Shown here: positions 53,255 through 63,473 of the stretch, one piece after another
Layout: each line of letters begins with the position of its first letter
How positions within the stretch are numbered: position 1 is the first letter of the stretch
NCBI GenBank assembly: GCA_018815325.1
Contig: JAHIYE010000009.1
Coordinates: forward strand, 1-64,000
From: Gammaproteobacteria bacterium
Lineage (GTDB): Bacteria; Pseudomonadota; Gammaproteobacteria; Burkholderiales; Burkholderiaceae_C
Direction of reading: 5' to 3'
DNA length: 64,000 nucleotides
Translations under genes and position numbers: made by a program
The notes under the pieces: model-generated
Told to the model about the DNA's origin: nothing
Database searches by the model: none
Seen by the model: only the letters and a program-made list of their open reading frames with translations

Positions 53255-54508
53255 ATGGCTTTTCAGACCGGTCTTTCAGGCTTGAACGCAGCAAGCAAAA
53301 ATCTCGACGTCATCGGCAACAACATCGCCAATGCCGGTACAGCAGGCGCCAAGAAATCACGCGCAGAATTCTCCGAGGTGATCGCTTCGACAGTCGGTGC
53401 AGGTGGATCAGGCGGATCCGCCGGCATCGGTGTTGAAGTGGCCGCCGTTTCCCAGGAGTTCTCCCAAGGCAACATCTCCGTTACTGGCAACGAACTGGAC
53501 CTGGCCATCAACGGCAACGGGTTCTTCCCCTTGATTCCGCTCAACGCGCAGGGACAGGACAAGGACAACCCATCCCTATACAGCCGCGCAGGCATTTTCA
53601 AGCTCGACAATGCCGGCTTCATCGTCAACAACAACGGTGAAAAGCTGCACGGCATCAACTACAGCCTCACAGGCGGACAGACCGTTGGGCCTCTGAAGAT
53701 TGACACCAGCTCCAGCAACAGCCCCACGGCCAGCAGCAAGCTCACCATGCAGTTCAATCTGGATGCCCGCGCAGCGGTATGGAATGCTGTGACACCCAAC
53801 ACCGCCCTCACGACCTATGGTACGTCGATCACCGCCTATGACACGCAAGGCAGTCCGATTGACGTCAAGGTTTACATGCGAAAAGTTGCAGACGCTCCCG
53901 GCCCGCCTATTCTGAATCAATGGGAGATGTATACCGATCCGACGAGTGCCGCTACTGCCACTGCAACGAACATCACCACGATGCAGTTCGACGCTACCGG
54001 CAAACTGGTAGCCCCCACCGGCACGGTGCCAATCACGCTGACTTCGCCAAACGCGGCCATCGGCACTTTTGCATCCACGCTCACTGTGGAGGGTTCAACC
54101 CAGTATGCGTCTTCTTTTGGTGTGACCACCCTGGCCCAGGACGGCAACCCCGATGGCTCATTCACCGGAATCAAGATCTCCGAAGATGGCGTTATCACGG
54201 CCCGTTACTCCAATGGTCGCAGTGTGGACGCCTGTCAAATCCAGCTGGTGTCCTTCCGAAATAACCAGGGCCTCCAGCCGGTCGGCGGTGGTAACTGGAT
54301 TGCGACCAATGCCTCAGGCGTTGCCACGCCTGGCACACCGGGCACCGCCAGTCTGGGCTCTGTGCGTTCTGGCGCACTGGAAGACTCCAACGTCGACTTG
54401 ACAGCAGAGCTGGTCAACATGATGACCGCACAGCGTGCTTATCAAGCTAACGTGCAAACCATCAAAACCCAGGACCAGGCGCTGTCCGCCCTGACTCAGC
54501 TGCGCTAA
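53255..54508 (+). CDS. flgE: flagellar hook protein FlgE
   Basis: Hook subunit, 417 residues, near the usual size. The rod/hook N-terminal motif is LNAASKNLDVIGNNIANAGT. The middle domains (D1/D2) contain ISEDGVITARYSNGRSVDAC, and the C-terminal helix is VDLTAELVNMMTAQRAYQAN. Its N-terminal motif has GAKKSRAEF in place of the usual GFK(K/S)SRA, a small departure. Confidence 0.96.
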   Translation: MAFQTGLSGLNAASKNLDVIGNNIANAGTAGAKKSRAEFSEVIASTVGAGGSGGSAGIGVEVAAVSQEFSQGNISVTGNELDLAINGNGFFPLIPLNAQGQDKDNPSLYSRAGIFKLDNAGFIVNNNGEKLHGINYSLTGGQTVGPLKIDTSSSNSPTASSKLTMQFNLDARAAVWNAVTPNTALTTYGTSITAYDTQGSPIDVKVYMRKVADAPGPPILNQWEMYTDPTSAATATATNITTMQFDATGKLVAPTGTVPITLTSPNAAIGTFASTLTVEGSTQYASSFGVTTLAQDGNPDGSFTGIKISEDGVITARYSNGRSVDACQIQLVSFRNNQGLQPVGGGNWIATNASGVATPGTPGTASLGSVRSGALEDSNVDLTAELVNMMTAQRAYQANVQTIKTQDQALSALTQLR

Positions 54509-54539
54509 TCGACGCTGACCCACCCGGAGACGAATAACC

Positions 54540-55280
54540 ATGGATCGCCTGATTTACACCGCCATGACAGGAGCCAATGCGGCTGCCCAGCGCCAGGCCG
54601 TGCTGTCGAACAACCTGGCCAACGCCTCCACCAATGGTTTCCGGGCCGAATTGTCTTCCTTCCGGGCCGTGCCTTTGCGTGGCGATGGCGCATCCACCCG
54701 CGTTTTTGCGCTGGAGGCCACATCAGGCGCGCTCGACACCCCTGGATCGGTGCAGCGGACCGGACGCAGCCTGGACGCCATGGCGCAAGGCAACGCATGG
54801 TTTTCGGTTCAGGCGCTCGATGGCGTGGAAGCCTATACCCGCAACGGTTCGTTTGAGGTTTCCACCACCGGGAATCTGCAAACCAGCAACGGACTGACAG
54901 TCCTGTCAGACGGGGGCGCTCCCCTGGTAGTGCCGACTGGTGCGGAGGTCAGCATTGGATCCGACGGCACCGTCAGTGCCCGCACGGGCACGCAAGCGCC
55001 CACCAGCATCGGCCGGCTCAAGATGATCACGCCCAATGCGGATGACCCTCTCAAGCGGGGTGAAGACGGATTATTTCGTGCCCAGTCCGGTGATGCCCTG
55101 CCCACCGACGCCAACGCCAAGCTCCAGGTCGGCGTGCTCGAAGGCTCCAACGTAAACCCTATCGAAACCATGGTGGGGATGATCCAGTCCGCTCGACAGT
55201 TTGAAACCCAGATGCGTCTGCTTCAAACCGCCGAATCCAATGACCGCTCTGCAGGCCAGCTGCTGGGCCTGCAAGGCTAG
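54540..55280 (+). CDS. flgF: flagellar rod protein FlgF
   Basis: Proximal rod subunit, 246 residues. It has the N-terminal [20 protein letters not shown], the motif [11 protein letters not shown], and the C-terminal [20 protein letters not shown]. It lies between flgE and flgG as usual. Confidence 0.96.
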   Translation: MDRLIYTAMTGANAAAQRQAVLSNNLANASTNGFRAELSSFRAVPLRGDGASTRVFALEATSGALDTPGSVQRTGRSLDAMAQGNAWFSVQALDGVEAYTRNGSFEVSTTGNLQTSNGLTVLSDGGAPLVVPTGAEVSIGSDGTVSARTGTQAPTSIGRLKMITPNADDPLKRGEDGLFRAQSGDALPTDANAKLQVGVLEGSNVNPIETMVGMIQSARQFETQMRLLQTAESNDRSAGQLLGLQG

Positions 55281-55315
55281 GCCGTCCGCGCCCGCCCCGT
55301 TCCAAAGGAATCATC

Positions 55316-56098
55316 ATGATCAACTCTCTCTGGATTTCCAAAACAGGCATGGAAGCCCAGCAAATGCAGCTGGACGTCATCTCCAATAACCTGGCCAACG
55401 TATCCACCACTGGCTTCAAGCGCTCGCACGCCATGTTCGAAGATCTGATGTACCAGAATCTTCGGCAGGTTGGCTCCAACAGCTCCGAACAATCACAATT
55501 GCCCACCGGTCTGCAGGTTGGCCTTGGCGTGCGCACCGTAGCGACCAGCCGCAACTTCTCCCAAGGCAATGTCCAGCAATCCAACAATAACCTGGACGTG
55601 GCCATCCAGGGCAATGGCTTTTTCCAGGTGACCATGCCCGATGGCACGCTCGCCTACACCCGCGACGGCTCGTTCCAGATCGACAACCAGGGGCGTGTGG
55701 TCACCAACTCGGGCTACCCCATTGCCAACGGCATCTCGGTACCTGCCAACGCGCTGAGCATCACGATCGGCGCCGACGGCGCTGTCACCGCATCCGTCCC
55801 CGGCAGCACCGCACCCCAACCCATCGGCACCATCGCACTGGCCAGCTTCGTCAATCCGGCTGGCCTGGAACCTCGTGGGCAGAACCTCTTTGCCGAAAGC
55901 GTGGCCTCCGGCCAACCCAATACCGGCACCCCCGGCGTCAACGGCATGGGCACCGTCATGCAGGGCTTTGTGGAAACCTCCAACGTCAACGTGGTGCAGG
56001 AACTGGTTTCAATGATCCAGACCCAGCGGGCCTATGAGATGAACTCCAAGGCCATTCAAACCTCTGACCAGATGCTCCAGAAACTGGGCCAGCTTTGA
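55316..56098 (+). CDS. flgG: flagellar distal rod protein FlgG
   Basis: Distal rod subunit of exactly 260 residues, the standard length. It begins [20 protein letters not shown] with [20 protein letters not shown], and ends with [20 protein letters not shown]. Very high conservation makes the call secure. Confidence 0.97.
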   Translation: MINSLWISKTGMEAQQMQLDVISNNLANVSTTGFKRSHAMFEDLMYQNLRQVGSNSSEQSQLPTGLQVGLGVRTVATSRNFSQGNVQQSNNNLDVAIQGNGFFQVTMPDGTLAYTRDGSFQIDNQGRVVTNSGYPIANGISVPANALSITIGADGAVTASVPGSTAPQPIGTIALASFVNPAGLEPRGQNLFAESVASGQPNTGTPGVNGMGTVMQGFVETSNVNVVQELVSMIQTQRAYEMNSKAIQTSDQMLQKLGQL

Positions 56099-56142
56099 TC
56101 CACCAGGGTCTTATGCATCACCGCTCACGGAAACACGAACTC

Positions 56143-56856
56143 ATGAAAGCAAGCTTCCCTACATCGCGACTGGTCGCCTTCTTGCGCCTTGGCGTTGTGG
56201 CGCTCGGTGTTGCGCTGCTGAGCGCCTGCGAAACCATGCCGCAAGCGGTCAAAGTCGATTTTGTCGAACCCAAGGCGGCAGCACCGATACCGACAGCCGC
56301 ACCGGCTGCACGCCCCGTGACGGGTAGCTTGTTTCAAACTGCCAGCTACCGCCCCTCATTTGAAGACCGCCGCGCACGTGTTGTGGGTGACACAGTGACG
56401 ATCCAGATCGTCGAGAACATCACCGCGAGCCAGAAGTCCACCTCCACAGTCAACCGGACTTCCAGTGCCTCGGCCGGCATAAGTGCATTGCCACTCATTT
56501 CTCCGATCGACCGCTCCAATCTGAGCATCGGCACAACGTCAGCCAACGACTTTGCCGGCAAGGGCGGTACCGAAAGCGCCAACACCTTCTCGGGATCGAT
56601 CACCGCCACGGTGATCGACGTGCTGCCCAACGGTCATCTGGTCGTCTCCGGCGACAAGCAGATTGGCGTCAACCAGAATGTTGACGTGCTGCGCTTCTCC
56701 GGCACGGTGGATCCACTGGCCATCCAGCCAGGCAACATCGTGAGCTCGACCAAGGTGGCCAACGCCCGGATCGAGTCCAAAGGACGCGGTGCGCAGGCCG
56801 AAGCCCAAACATTTGGCTGGTTGTCACGGTTCTTTTTGAGCTTTCTGCCCTGGTGA
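56143..56856 (+). CDS. flgH: flagellar L-ring lipoprotein FlgH
   Basis: Outer-membrane L-ring subunit of about 237 residues. The lipoprotein signal peptide ends in the lipobox LLSAC with acylated Cys29. Family features are VGDTVTIQIVENITASQKST and VIDVLPNGHLVVSGDKQI. ATG at 56143 gives a standard signal peptide; ATG at 56113 and a TTG at 56095 overlapping the flgG stop are alternatives. Confidence 0.95.
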   Translation: MKASFPTSRLVAFLRLGVVALGVALLSACETMPQAVKVDFVEPKAAAPIPTAAPAARPVTGSLFQTASYRPSFEDRRARVVGDTVTIQIVENITASQKSTSTVNRTSSASAGISALPLISPIDRSNLSIGTTSANDFAGKGGTESANTFSGSITATVIDVLPNGHLVVSGDKQIGVNQNVDVLRFSGTVDPLAIQPGNIVSSTKVANARIESKGRGAQAEAQTFGWLSRFFLSFLPW

Positions 56857-56905
56857 TTGCCGCCAAAATTTGATCACGTGACTCTGTTTCAGACCACCTG
56901 ACCCC

Positions 56906-58051
56906 ATGATTGCCCACATGAATACCCATACTCTTCACCAACTCAAACAGCTGGCCAGCTTGTTGCTGCTGTCTTGCCTGCTGGTGTCGGGCGTGGCGCA
57001 GGCGAGCCGCATCAAGGAAATTGCGGCAATCCAGGGCGTGCGCAGCAACCAGTTGACCGGTTTCGGACTGGTCGTGGGACTCGACGGCACGGGCGATCAG
57101 ACCACGCAGATGCCCTACACCAGTCAGGGCCTGAACAATTACCTGCAACAGCTGGGCATCACCCTGCCAGCCGCCTCCCTGACACAGCTGCAACTCAAGA
57201 ACGTCGCGGCCGTACTCGTGACGGCGCAATTACCTGCATTTGCCCGCCCCGGCCAGACCATCGACGTCAACGTTTCGTCACTCGGCAACTCCAAATCCCT
57301 CAAGGGCGGCATGCTGATTTCCACCCCCATGCGGGGTGCGGATGGTGAGGTCTATGCGCTGGCTCAGGGTAGCCTGGTGGTTGCCGGCGCTGGCGCCTCC
57401 TCGGGCGGCAGCAAGGTCCAGGTCAACCACCTCAGTGCCGGCCGCATTCCGAATGGTGCCCAGGTTGAGCGATCCATCCCCACACCACTGCAGGAGGGTG
57501 ACAGCATCAACCTCGATCTGAATGCCTCCGACTTCCAGACTGCACACCGAGTCGCTCAGGCCGTCAACCGGCGTTTCGGCCCCGAAGCCGCACGTGCACT
57601 CGATGGTCGCACGGTGCAGGTCAGGGCGCCCACCGACGCCAACGCACGCGTTACCTTCATTGCCGAACTGGAAGAACTCAAGCTCGAGAACTCCGTTCCA
57701 GCTGCCAAGATCGTGATCAATGCCCGCACCGGCTCGATCGTGATGAACCAGGCTGTCACGCTCGGCCCCTGCGCCATCGCACACGGCAACCTGTCCATCA
57801 GCATCAGCTCGACCCCCGTCATCAGTCAGCCCAACGCCCTGTCCACTGGCGGGCAAACCGTGGTGACCGAGAAGTCCAACATCCAGATCAAACAGGAGCC
57901 TGGCATCCTGATTCAGGTTCCAGAGTCCCCACAGCTGTCCGACGTGGTTCGTGCCCTCAATGCACTGGGTGCCACGCCGCAGGACCTGCTGGCCATCCTG
58001 CAGGCCATCAAGGCTGCAGGCGCACTGAATGCGGAACTGGAGGTCATCTGA
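56906..58051 (+). CDS. flgI: flagellar P-ring protein FlgI
   Basis: Periplasmic P-ring subunit, 381 residues with a Sec signal peptide (hydrophobic LASLLLLSCLLVSGVAQA, cleavage near residue 33). The mature start is SRIKEIAAIQGVRSNQLTGF, and GLVVGLDGTGDQTTQMPYTS is conserved. The C-terminus VVRALNALGATPQDLLAILQ is typical. ATG at 56918 is an alternative start; neither has a strong ribosome-binding site. Confidence 0.96.
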   Translation: MIAHMNTHTLHQLKQLASLLLLSCLLVSGVAQASRIKEIAAIQGVRSNQLTGFGLVVGLDGTGDQTTQMPYTSQGLNNYLQQLGITLPAASLTQLQLKNVAAVLVTAQLPAFARPGQTIDVNVSSLGNSKSLKGGMLISTPMRGADGEVYALAQGSLVVAGAGASSGGSKVQVNHLSAGRIPNGAQVERSIPTPLQEGDSINLDLNASDFQTAHRVAQAVNRRFGPEAARALDGRTVQVRAPTDANARVTFIAELEELKLENSVPAAKIVINARTGSIVMNQAVTLGPCAIAHGNLSISISSTPVISQPNALSTGGQTVVTEKSNIQIKQEPGILIQVPESPQLSDVVRALNALGATPQDLLAILQAIKAAGALNAELEVI

Positions 58052-58052
58052 T

Positions 58053-58925
58053 ATGAACATCAGCTCATCCAATGCGCTGGCTGCTGACGGCCGCTCGCTC
58101 AATGACCTGAAGTATCTGGCTGGCCAGGACGGCCAGGGGGCCATCAAGGAAGCCGCGAAACAGTTCGAGTCACTGTTCATGCGCGAGCTGCTCAAGAGCA
58201 TGCGGGACGCCACCATGCAGTCCGGCATGATGGACGGTGAAGGCACCAAACTCGGCACCGACTTGCTGGATCAGCAGTTTGCGGTCCAGATGTCGGGCAT
58301 GCCCGGCGGCCTCTCCGACCTGATTGCCCAGCAACTGTCACGCCAGACGGTGCCAGCCGACCCCAATGCGGCCACGTCCGGCAAAGGCACGGCTGACAAG
58401 CTCAGCCGTCTGCAACGCACGGCTTCCGTCGCCGCTTATGCGCCGCCCACGGCCACTCAAAGCAGCTTTGTGCAACAACATGCCGCGGTCGCCGCGCAGG
58501 TGGAAAAAACCAGCGGCATCCCGGCCGGCTACATGCTGGGCCAGGCAGGCCACGAGACCGGCTGGGGCCGGCGCGAAATCACCAAGGCTGACGGCAGCAA
58601 CTCCTTCAACCTTTTCGGCATCAAGGCCGGCGCCGGCTGGACAGGCAAGGTAGCCGAAGTCACCACGACCGAATACGTCAACGGCACGGCACAGAAAACC
58701 GTGGCCAAGTTCCGTGCTTATGACTCGTACGCAGACTCCTTCCGCGACTATGCCCGGCTGATCTCCGAGAGTCCGCGCTACGCCCAGGCCCGACAGCAGA
58801 CCGACTCGGCGTATGCCTATGCCAACGGACTGCAGAAGGCAGGCTATGCCACTGACCCCGACTATGCCTCCAAGCTCAGTCGCGCCATCAACACCACGCT
58901 GCAATTGCAGCGTGCCCAAGCCTAA
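58053..58925 (+). CDS. flgJ: rod-cap and peptidoglycan hydrolase FlgJ
   Basis: Two-domain protein of 290 residues. The N-terminal rod cap (about 25-110) has AAKQFESLFMRELLKSMRDA. The C-terminal GH73 glucosaminidase (about 140-285) cuts peptidoglycan for the rod; the likely catalytic Glu lies in GQAGHETGWGRREI, and NSFNLFGIKAG follows. GGAGGT precedes the ATG at 58053. Confidence 0.96.
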   Translation: MNISSSNALAADGRSLNDLKYLAGQDGQGAIKEAAKQFESLFMRELLKSMRDATMQSGMMDGEGTKLGTDLLDQQFAVQMSGMPGGLSDLIAQQLSRQTVPADPNAATSGKGTADKLSRLQRTASVAAYAPPTATQSSFVQQHAAVAAQVEKTSGIPAGYMLGQAGHETGWGRREITKADGSNSFNLFGIKAGAGWTGKVAEVTTTEYVNGTAQKTVAKFRAYDSYADSFRDYARLISESPRYAQARQQTDSAYAYANGLQKAGYATDPDYASKLSRAINTTLQLQRAQA

Positions 58926-58934
58926 GAGGTCAGC

Positions 58935-60926
58935 ATGGCAGGCCTGCTCAGTATCGGCACCAGCGCCCTCGCTGCCAACCAGGCTGCGCTCAATACCGCT
59001 GGCCACAATATTGCCAACGTCAACACGGCCGGGTATTCACGGCAGTCCGTGGTCACGACGACTCGGCCTGGCCAATTCACGGGCAGCGGCTTCTACGGCA
59101 ACGGCGTTGATGTCACCACCGTTGTCCGCAATTACAACGACTTCCAGTCTCGTCAGGTTGCCGTGGCAACCGCCATCAGCTCGTCTGATGCGGCACGCTA
59201 TCAAAGGCTGAGCCAGCTCGAGCAGGTTTTCCCGACAGGAACGGCCGGACTTGGCTCCGGCATCAACCAGTTTCTCAATGCTTTTTCAGACGTGGTTCAG
59301 AGCCCCACCGACCTCTCGGCACGCTCGGTAGTCCTGTCGCGTGCCGATGAATTGGCTGCGCGTTTCCGCACCGCGTCATCCAATCTGGATGAAATCCAGA
59401 ACAGCGTCACCGCACAGCTCAAGGGAAGTGTGGCGGCCATTAACAGCCTTGCGACACAGATCGCCGCCGTCAACAAGCAGATTGGGGACGCCACGGGCTC
59501 CGGACAGACCCCCAATGACCTGATGGACGCCCGCGATCAACTGGTGCGGGACCTGAACAAGTACATCCAGACCTCCAGCATCCCCTCTTCGGATGGGACA
59601 GTTACCGTCATGGTCGCCGGCGGTCAACCGCTGGTGTCGGGCGCAAACAGTGCTTCCGTGGTGTTGAAGCCGAACTCGCTGGATCCGACGAGACAGGTTC
59701 TGTATTTCCGGCAAAACGGGCAAGATGCCACGCTGGGCGAAAGCTCATTAGGGGGCGGCGAGTTGTCTGGCCTGATGAAATTCCAGAATACCGATCTGCA
59801 GCTGGCAAAAGACCAGCTCTGGAAAATGGCACTCACCGTGGGCGATGCCCTTAACAAGCAAAACCAGCTGGGTGTTGACTTGAGCGGCACGGCGGGCGGC
59901 AATGTCTTCAACCTGATCCCAGTAGAACCCACCAGCGCCAACGCAGGCACGGCAACGCTGAATGTGAGCGTGAACCCGACAACCGGCAACGTTGACCCCA
60001 CAGCCCTGGTTCGTTCAGACTATGTAGTGTCTGTTGCCTCCTACAACGCCGGCACCGGTGCTGGTACGGTCAACATCACACGCCTGTCCGATGGCAGCAC
60101 CCTGGCAGGTGGCCCCTTCGCCTTCAGCAACCCGCCTTCTGCGGTTGTCGCCGCGACGGCGGATGGCCTCGACTTTGAATTCACCAATGCCAGTGCCACA
60201 CTGGCTGCGGGAGACACGTTTACCATCCGGCAAAGCGCTGCCGCCGGTCGAATTGCCTCAGCCATCACCTCCCCCACGAAGCTGGCGATGGCCAACGCCG
60301 TGGTGGCAGTTCCGGCGGCAACCAACACCGGTTCGCTTGCACTCGACAACCTGCAGGCCTCCCAGGCCAATCCAAATCTGTCTGCCACCGTGACCCTGAC
60401 CTTTGACGGTGCAGGCGGCTTTACTGTCGCCGGTGCTGTCCCTGCTGTCGGTGCTACCGTGTCCTACTACCCAGGACAGCCTATCACCTACAACGGCTGG
60501 ACCTTGTCACTGAAAGGGGTGCCTGCAGCCGGTGACACGATCACCGTACAGGCGAACGACTCTTCCATTGTGGTCCCTGGTGGCACCAACCTGACGGGAC
60601 CGGTCACGAGCGATGCCGGCAATGCCCGGGCCATGCTCAACTTGCGTGACAAGTCGGCCCCGCTGATCAGCAGTTCGCCCATCAGCGACATCTACGCCAA
60701 CGTGCTGTCCGACATCGGCATTGCCGTTCAAGGCGGAAAGGCTGCTGCCGAAATTTCCAAATCACTGGTCACTGACGCAGAACAGGCGCGCGCCGCCATC
60801 TCGGGCGTCAACCTGGATGAAGAAGCGGCCAAACTCATTCAGTTCCAGCAGTCGTATCAAGCGTCAGGAAAAATGCTTCAGGTATCGCAGGCTATTTTCG
60901 ACTCCTTGCTGCAAGCGGTCCGATGA
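58935..60926 (+). CDS. flgK: hook-filament junction protein FlgK (HAP1)
   Basis: First hook-associated protein. At 663 residues it is longer than the 550-residue Salmonella protein. The conserved ends are ALNTAGHNIANVNTAGYSRQ and VNLDEEAAKLIQFQQSYQAS. The extra length lies in the middle (about 310-560), where two or three beta-rich domains end in similar motifs (LAAGDTFTIRQS, PAAGDTITVQAN). A related motif is found in the FlgL insert. Confidence 0.96.
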   Translation: MAGLLSIGTSALAANQAALNTAGHNIANVNTAGYSRQSVVTTTRPGQFTGSGFYGNGVDVTTVVRNYNDFQSRQVAVATAISSSDAARYQRLSQLEQVFPTGTAGLGSGINQFLNAFSDVVQSPTDLSARSVVLSRADELAARFRTASSNLDEIQNSVTAQLKGSVAAINSLATQIAAVNKQIGDATGSGQTPNDLMDARDQLVRDLNKYIQTSSIPSSDGTVTVMVAGGQPLVSGANSASVVLKPNSLDPTRQVLYFRQNGQDATLGESSLGGGELSGLMKFQNTDLQLAKDQLWKMALTVGDALNKQNQLGVDLSGTAGGNVFNLIPVEPTSANAGTATLNVSVNPTTGNVDPTALVRSDYVVSVASYNAGTGAGTVNITRLSDGSTLAGGPFAFSNPPSAVVAATADGLDFEFTNASATLAAGDTFTIRQSAAAGRIASAITSPTKLAMANAVVAVPAATNTGSLALDNLQASQANPNLSATVTLTFDGAGGFTVAGAVPAVGATVSYYPGQPITYNGWTLSLKGVPAAGDTITVQANDSSIVVPGGTNLTGPVTSDAGNARAMLNLRDKSAPLISSSPISDIYANVLSDIGIAVQGGKAAAEISKSLVTDAEQARAAISGVNLDEEAAKLIQFQQSYQASGKMLQVSQAIFDSLLQAVR

Positions 60927-60957
60927 CTGACTACCGCACGGACGAAAGGTACAAGAC

Positions 60958-62199
60958 ATGAGAATCGGCACCGCCAACATGTATGACAACGCGCTGGACA
61001 ATCTGACCGCGCGGCAAAATGACCTGGCCGCCAGCCAGGAGCAACTCACATCGGGCAAGCGCGTTTTGCGCAGCAGTGATGACCCGGTGGCCGCATCGGT
61101 CGCCGAGCGTGCCACCACGCGTATTGAACGCATCAAGATGGAACAGCGCACACTTTCAGCGCAGCGTGACACGATCAGTCAAATCGAATCCACGCTGGGT
61201 TCTGCCAATGTGTCGCTGCAACGCTTTCGCGAGCTGACCGTGCAGGCCGGCAGTGCCGCCATGTCGGCCAATGACCGCACCAGCCTGGTACAGGAAATGC
61301 GCGGACTGCGCGATGAGATTCTCAAGGTGGCCAACTCCACGAACATCGCAGGCTTGCCGCTGTTCAGCGGACTGGGCAGCAATGGTTCGCCCTTTGTAGA
61401 CAACGCCACTTCCGTGGATTTCCAGGGAATTCGCGGCCAGGCTTCAGCCAGCGACGTCAGTTTGCCGATCTCGATGGACGGCCATGTTATTTTCGAGAAT
61501 ATTGCCAAAGACAACGGTTACTTCAACATCACCGGCCAAAGTGCAGCAGCCGGCCAGATATGGACCGACCAGGGACAGGTCACCAACCCCACCACCTTCA
61601 CCGCTGGCAATGACTACACCGTGCAATTCACCACGGTCGGGCCCACTACCACCTACACCGTCAGCCGTGTCGCACCCGCGGCCGTCCTGGCCGCAGCGCA
61701 ACCCTATACAGCCGGACAAACGATTGCAATCAACGACCCGCTGGATCCGACCCACACGCTGTCTTTTGCCACCAACGGCTCACCCCAGACCGGTGACACG
61801 CTCACCATAGGCACCAGTGCGCTGGCCCGTCCGCCTGCCCAGGCCACCATGAACGTGTTCGAAATGATGGACAGCATGATTTCCACCATCTCCAATGCCC
61901 CCAGTACGCAACCCGGCCTCACGCAAGCCATCCAGAATGCCCTGGTCCAAATTGACGCCAGCATCAATCGCATGAGTTCTGCGCGCACGCAGGCTGGTGC
62001 CTTGCTGAACCGTGCAGACTCCATCAGCAATTCACAGGAAACACGCACGCTGCAACTTGAAAATGACCGCGTACGCTCCGAGGATCTGGACATGGTGAGT
62101 GCCATCTCTGATTTCCAGAACAAGCAGACCGGTTATGAAGCTGCACTGAAGTCCTACGCCCAGGTGCAGCGCCTCTCATTGTTCAACTACTTCAACTGA
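60958..62199 (+). CDS. flgL: hook-filament junction protein FlgL (HAP3)
   Basis: Second junction protein, 413 residues, longer than the 317 of Salmonella. The ends are flagellin-like: LTARQNDLAASQEQLTSGKR and EDLDMVSAISDFQNKQTGYE. An inserted domain (about 170-290) has beta-strand-rich sequence with YTVQFTTVGPTTTYTVSRVA and SPQTGDTLTIGTS, like the FlgK insert. Confidence 0.96.
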   Translation: MRIGTANMYDNALDNLTARQNDLAASQEQLTSGKRVLRSSDDPVAASVAERATTRIERIKMEQRTLSAQRDTISQIESTLGSANVSLQRFRELTVQAGSAAMSANDRTSLVQEMRGLRDEILKVANSTNIAGLPLFSGLGSNGSPFVDNATSVDFQGIRGQASASDVSLPISMDGHVIFENIAKDNGYFNITGQSAAAGQIWTDQGQVTNPTTFTAGNDYTVQFTTVGPTTTYTVSRVAPAAVLAAAQPYTAGQTIAINDPLDPTHTLSFATNGSPQTGDTLTIGTSALARPPAQATMNVFEMMDSMISTISNAPSTQPGLTQAIQNALVQIDASINRMSSARTQAGALLNRADSISNSQETRTLQLENDRVRSEDLDMVSAISDFQNKQTGYEAALKSYAQVQRLSLFNYFN

Positions 62200-62210
62200 C
62201 ACATAAGTCC

Positions 62211-63464
62211 ATGGCCCAAACAGTTCTCGGTGGCATCAGCCTGGGGTACCAAGCCCTCTGGAGCCCCTTGCGCCAGCTTGCCGGTTTCCAGCTTTTTATT
62301 GCATCCACCGAAGACAGCCACTTCGATGCCGAGCATCTGCTCAGCACCCTCAAGGAATCCTGGTCACAGCAAGCGCCCCAGCTCCTGCTGAGCGTGCAGG
62401 CACCTGGCCTGCTGGCCGACATCCTTGCGCACGGCGCGACGGATGTGGCCTGGATCAAGGTTCCCCAATCCTGGCTGGCCGACGCGGCCATGGCGCAACG
62501 CGTGCACCAGGCGCACCAGCGCGGCATGCAGCTTGTCTGGCAGGGCGAGCCTGGCCAGCAGCCCAGTGCGGCGCTGGCACGCTGTTTTGCCCGCACCCTG
62601 GTGACATTAACTCCGGAGCAGGCGGGCATCGCCATGCGCATCGCGCTCGGCCATACCCCCGGTCATCTGCCAGAACCGCCGGCCGAACTCAACAGCCCCG
62701 TCGCAGCAGGACAGATATACGAGGGTGTGGCCAGCCGCGTGCTGGCCCATCACTGTCTGGATGAGCAGGGCGCCTGGGCACTGGCTGGCTGGCCCACTGA
62801 CGACGTGCTGCACAGCCTGCCTCACCAGCTCATCCAGCCCAGCCAGCCCGCCTTGGCCAAGCTGGTCGACGCGATCGATGCCGACGCATCCATTGATGAG
62901 ATCGAACACAGCTTCAATGAACAACCCATACTGGCCTACCGCTTCCTGCGCTACACCAACTCCGCCGGCCTGGGCCTGCGTCAGGAGATCGAGACGCTTC
63001 GCCAGGGCCTGATGGTGCTTGGCTACACCCGCATCAAGCATTGGCTGCAGACGCAATTGCCCACCGCCAGCCACGAGCTTGACCTGGTACCCATCCGCAG
63101 TGCCATGGTGCTGCGTGGCCGCCTGATGGAACACTTGATGAACGCGGGTGCTGAAGACAACCTGCGCCGCGAAATTTACATGTGCGGCATGTTTTCACAA
63201 ATCGACCTGCTGCTGGGCGAGCCACTGGACATGGCACTGCAACACCTGCCCCTGCCCGAGCGCACCCTCAGTGCCCTGCTGAAGCACAGTGGCCCCTACT
63301 ACCCCTACCTCGAGATTGCCATGGCCCTGGAAACGCCAGACACGCAGGCCACCGCCCAGCTGTGCCAGACACATGAGTTGAGCATCGAGGATATCAACCG
63401 GGCCCTGCTGCGCACACTGACCACCTTCCAGCGGCGTACTGACCAGCCAGGCCCACCCGCCTGA
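62211..63464 (+). CDS. HDOD-domain signalling protein with degenerate EAL-like N-terminus
   Basis: Protein of 417 residues starting 11 bp after flgL. The C-terminal half (about 210-405) is a HDOD domain: LVDAIDADASIDEIEHSFNE, YRFLRYTNSAGLGLRQEI, and LMVLGYTRIKHWLQTQL. The N-terminal 190 residues match the plan of YuxH-type EAL-HDOD proteins but keep no EAL or metal-binding motifs. A cyclic-di-GMP phosphodiesterase activity is therefore not expected. A protein-interaction role in signalling is likely; a link to motility is inferred from its place. Confidence 0.82.
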   Translation: MAQTVLGGISLGYQALWSPLRQLAGFQLFIASTEDSHFDAEHLLSTLKESWSQQAPQLLLSVQAPGLLADILAHGATDVAWIKVPQSWLADAAMAQRVHQAHQRGMQLVWQGEPGQQPSAALARCFARTLVTLTPEQAGIAMRIALGHTPGHLPEPPAELNSPVAAGQIYEGVASRVLAHHCLDEQGAWALAGWPTDDVLHSLPHQLIQPSQPALAKLVDAIDADASIDEIEHSFNEQPILAYRFLRYTNSAGLGLRQEIETLRQGLMVLGYTRIKHWLQTQLPTASHELDLVPIRSAMVLRGRLMEHLMNAGAEDNLRREIYMCGMFSQIDLLLGEPLDMALQHLPLPERTLSALLKHSGPYYPYLEIAMALETPDTQATAQLCQTHELSIEDINRALLRTLTTFQRRTDQPGPPA

Positions 63465-63473
63465 GGCGCAGCC

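Noticed and set aside
57278-58258. Long minus-strand reading frame opposite flgI and flgJ
   Set aside because: Antisense to conserved flagellar genes, no recognisable domain.
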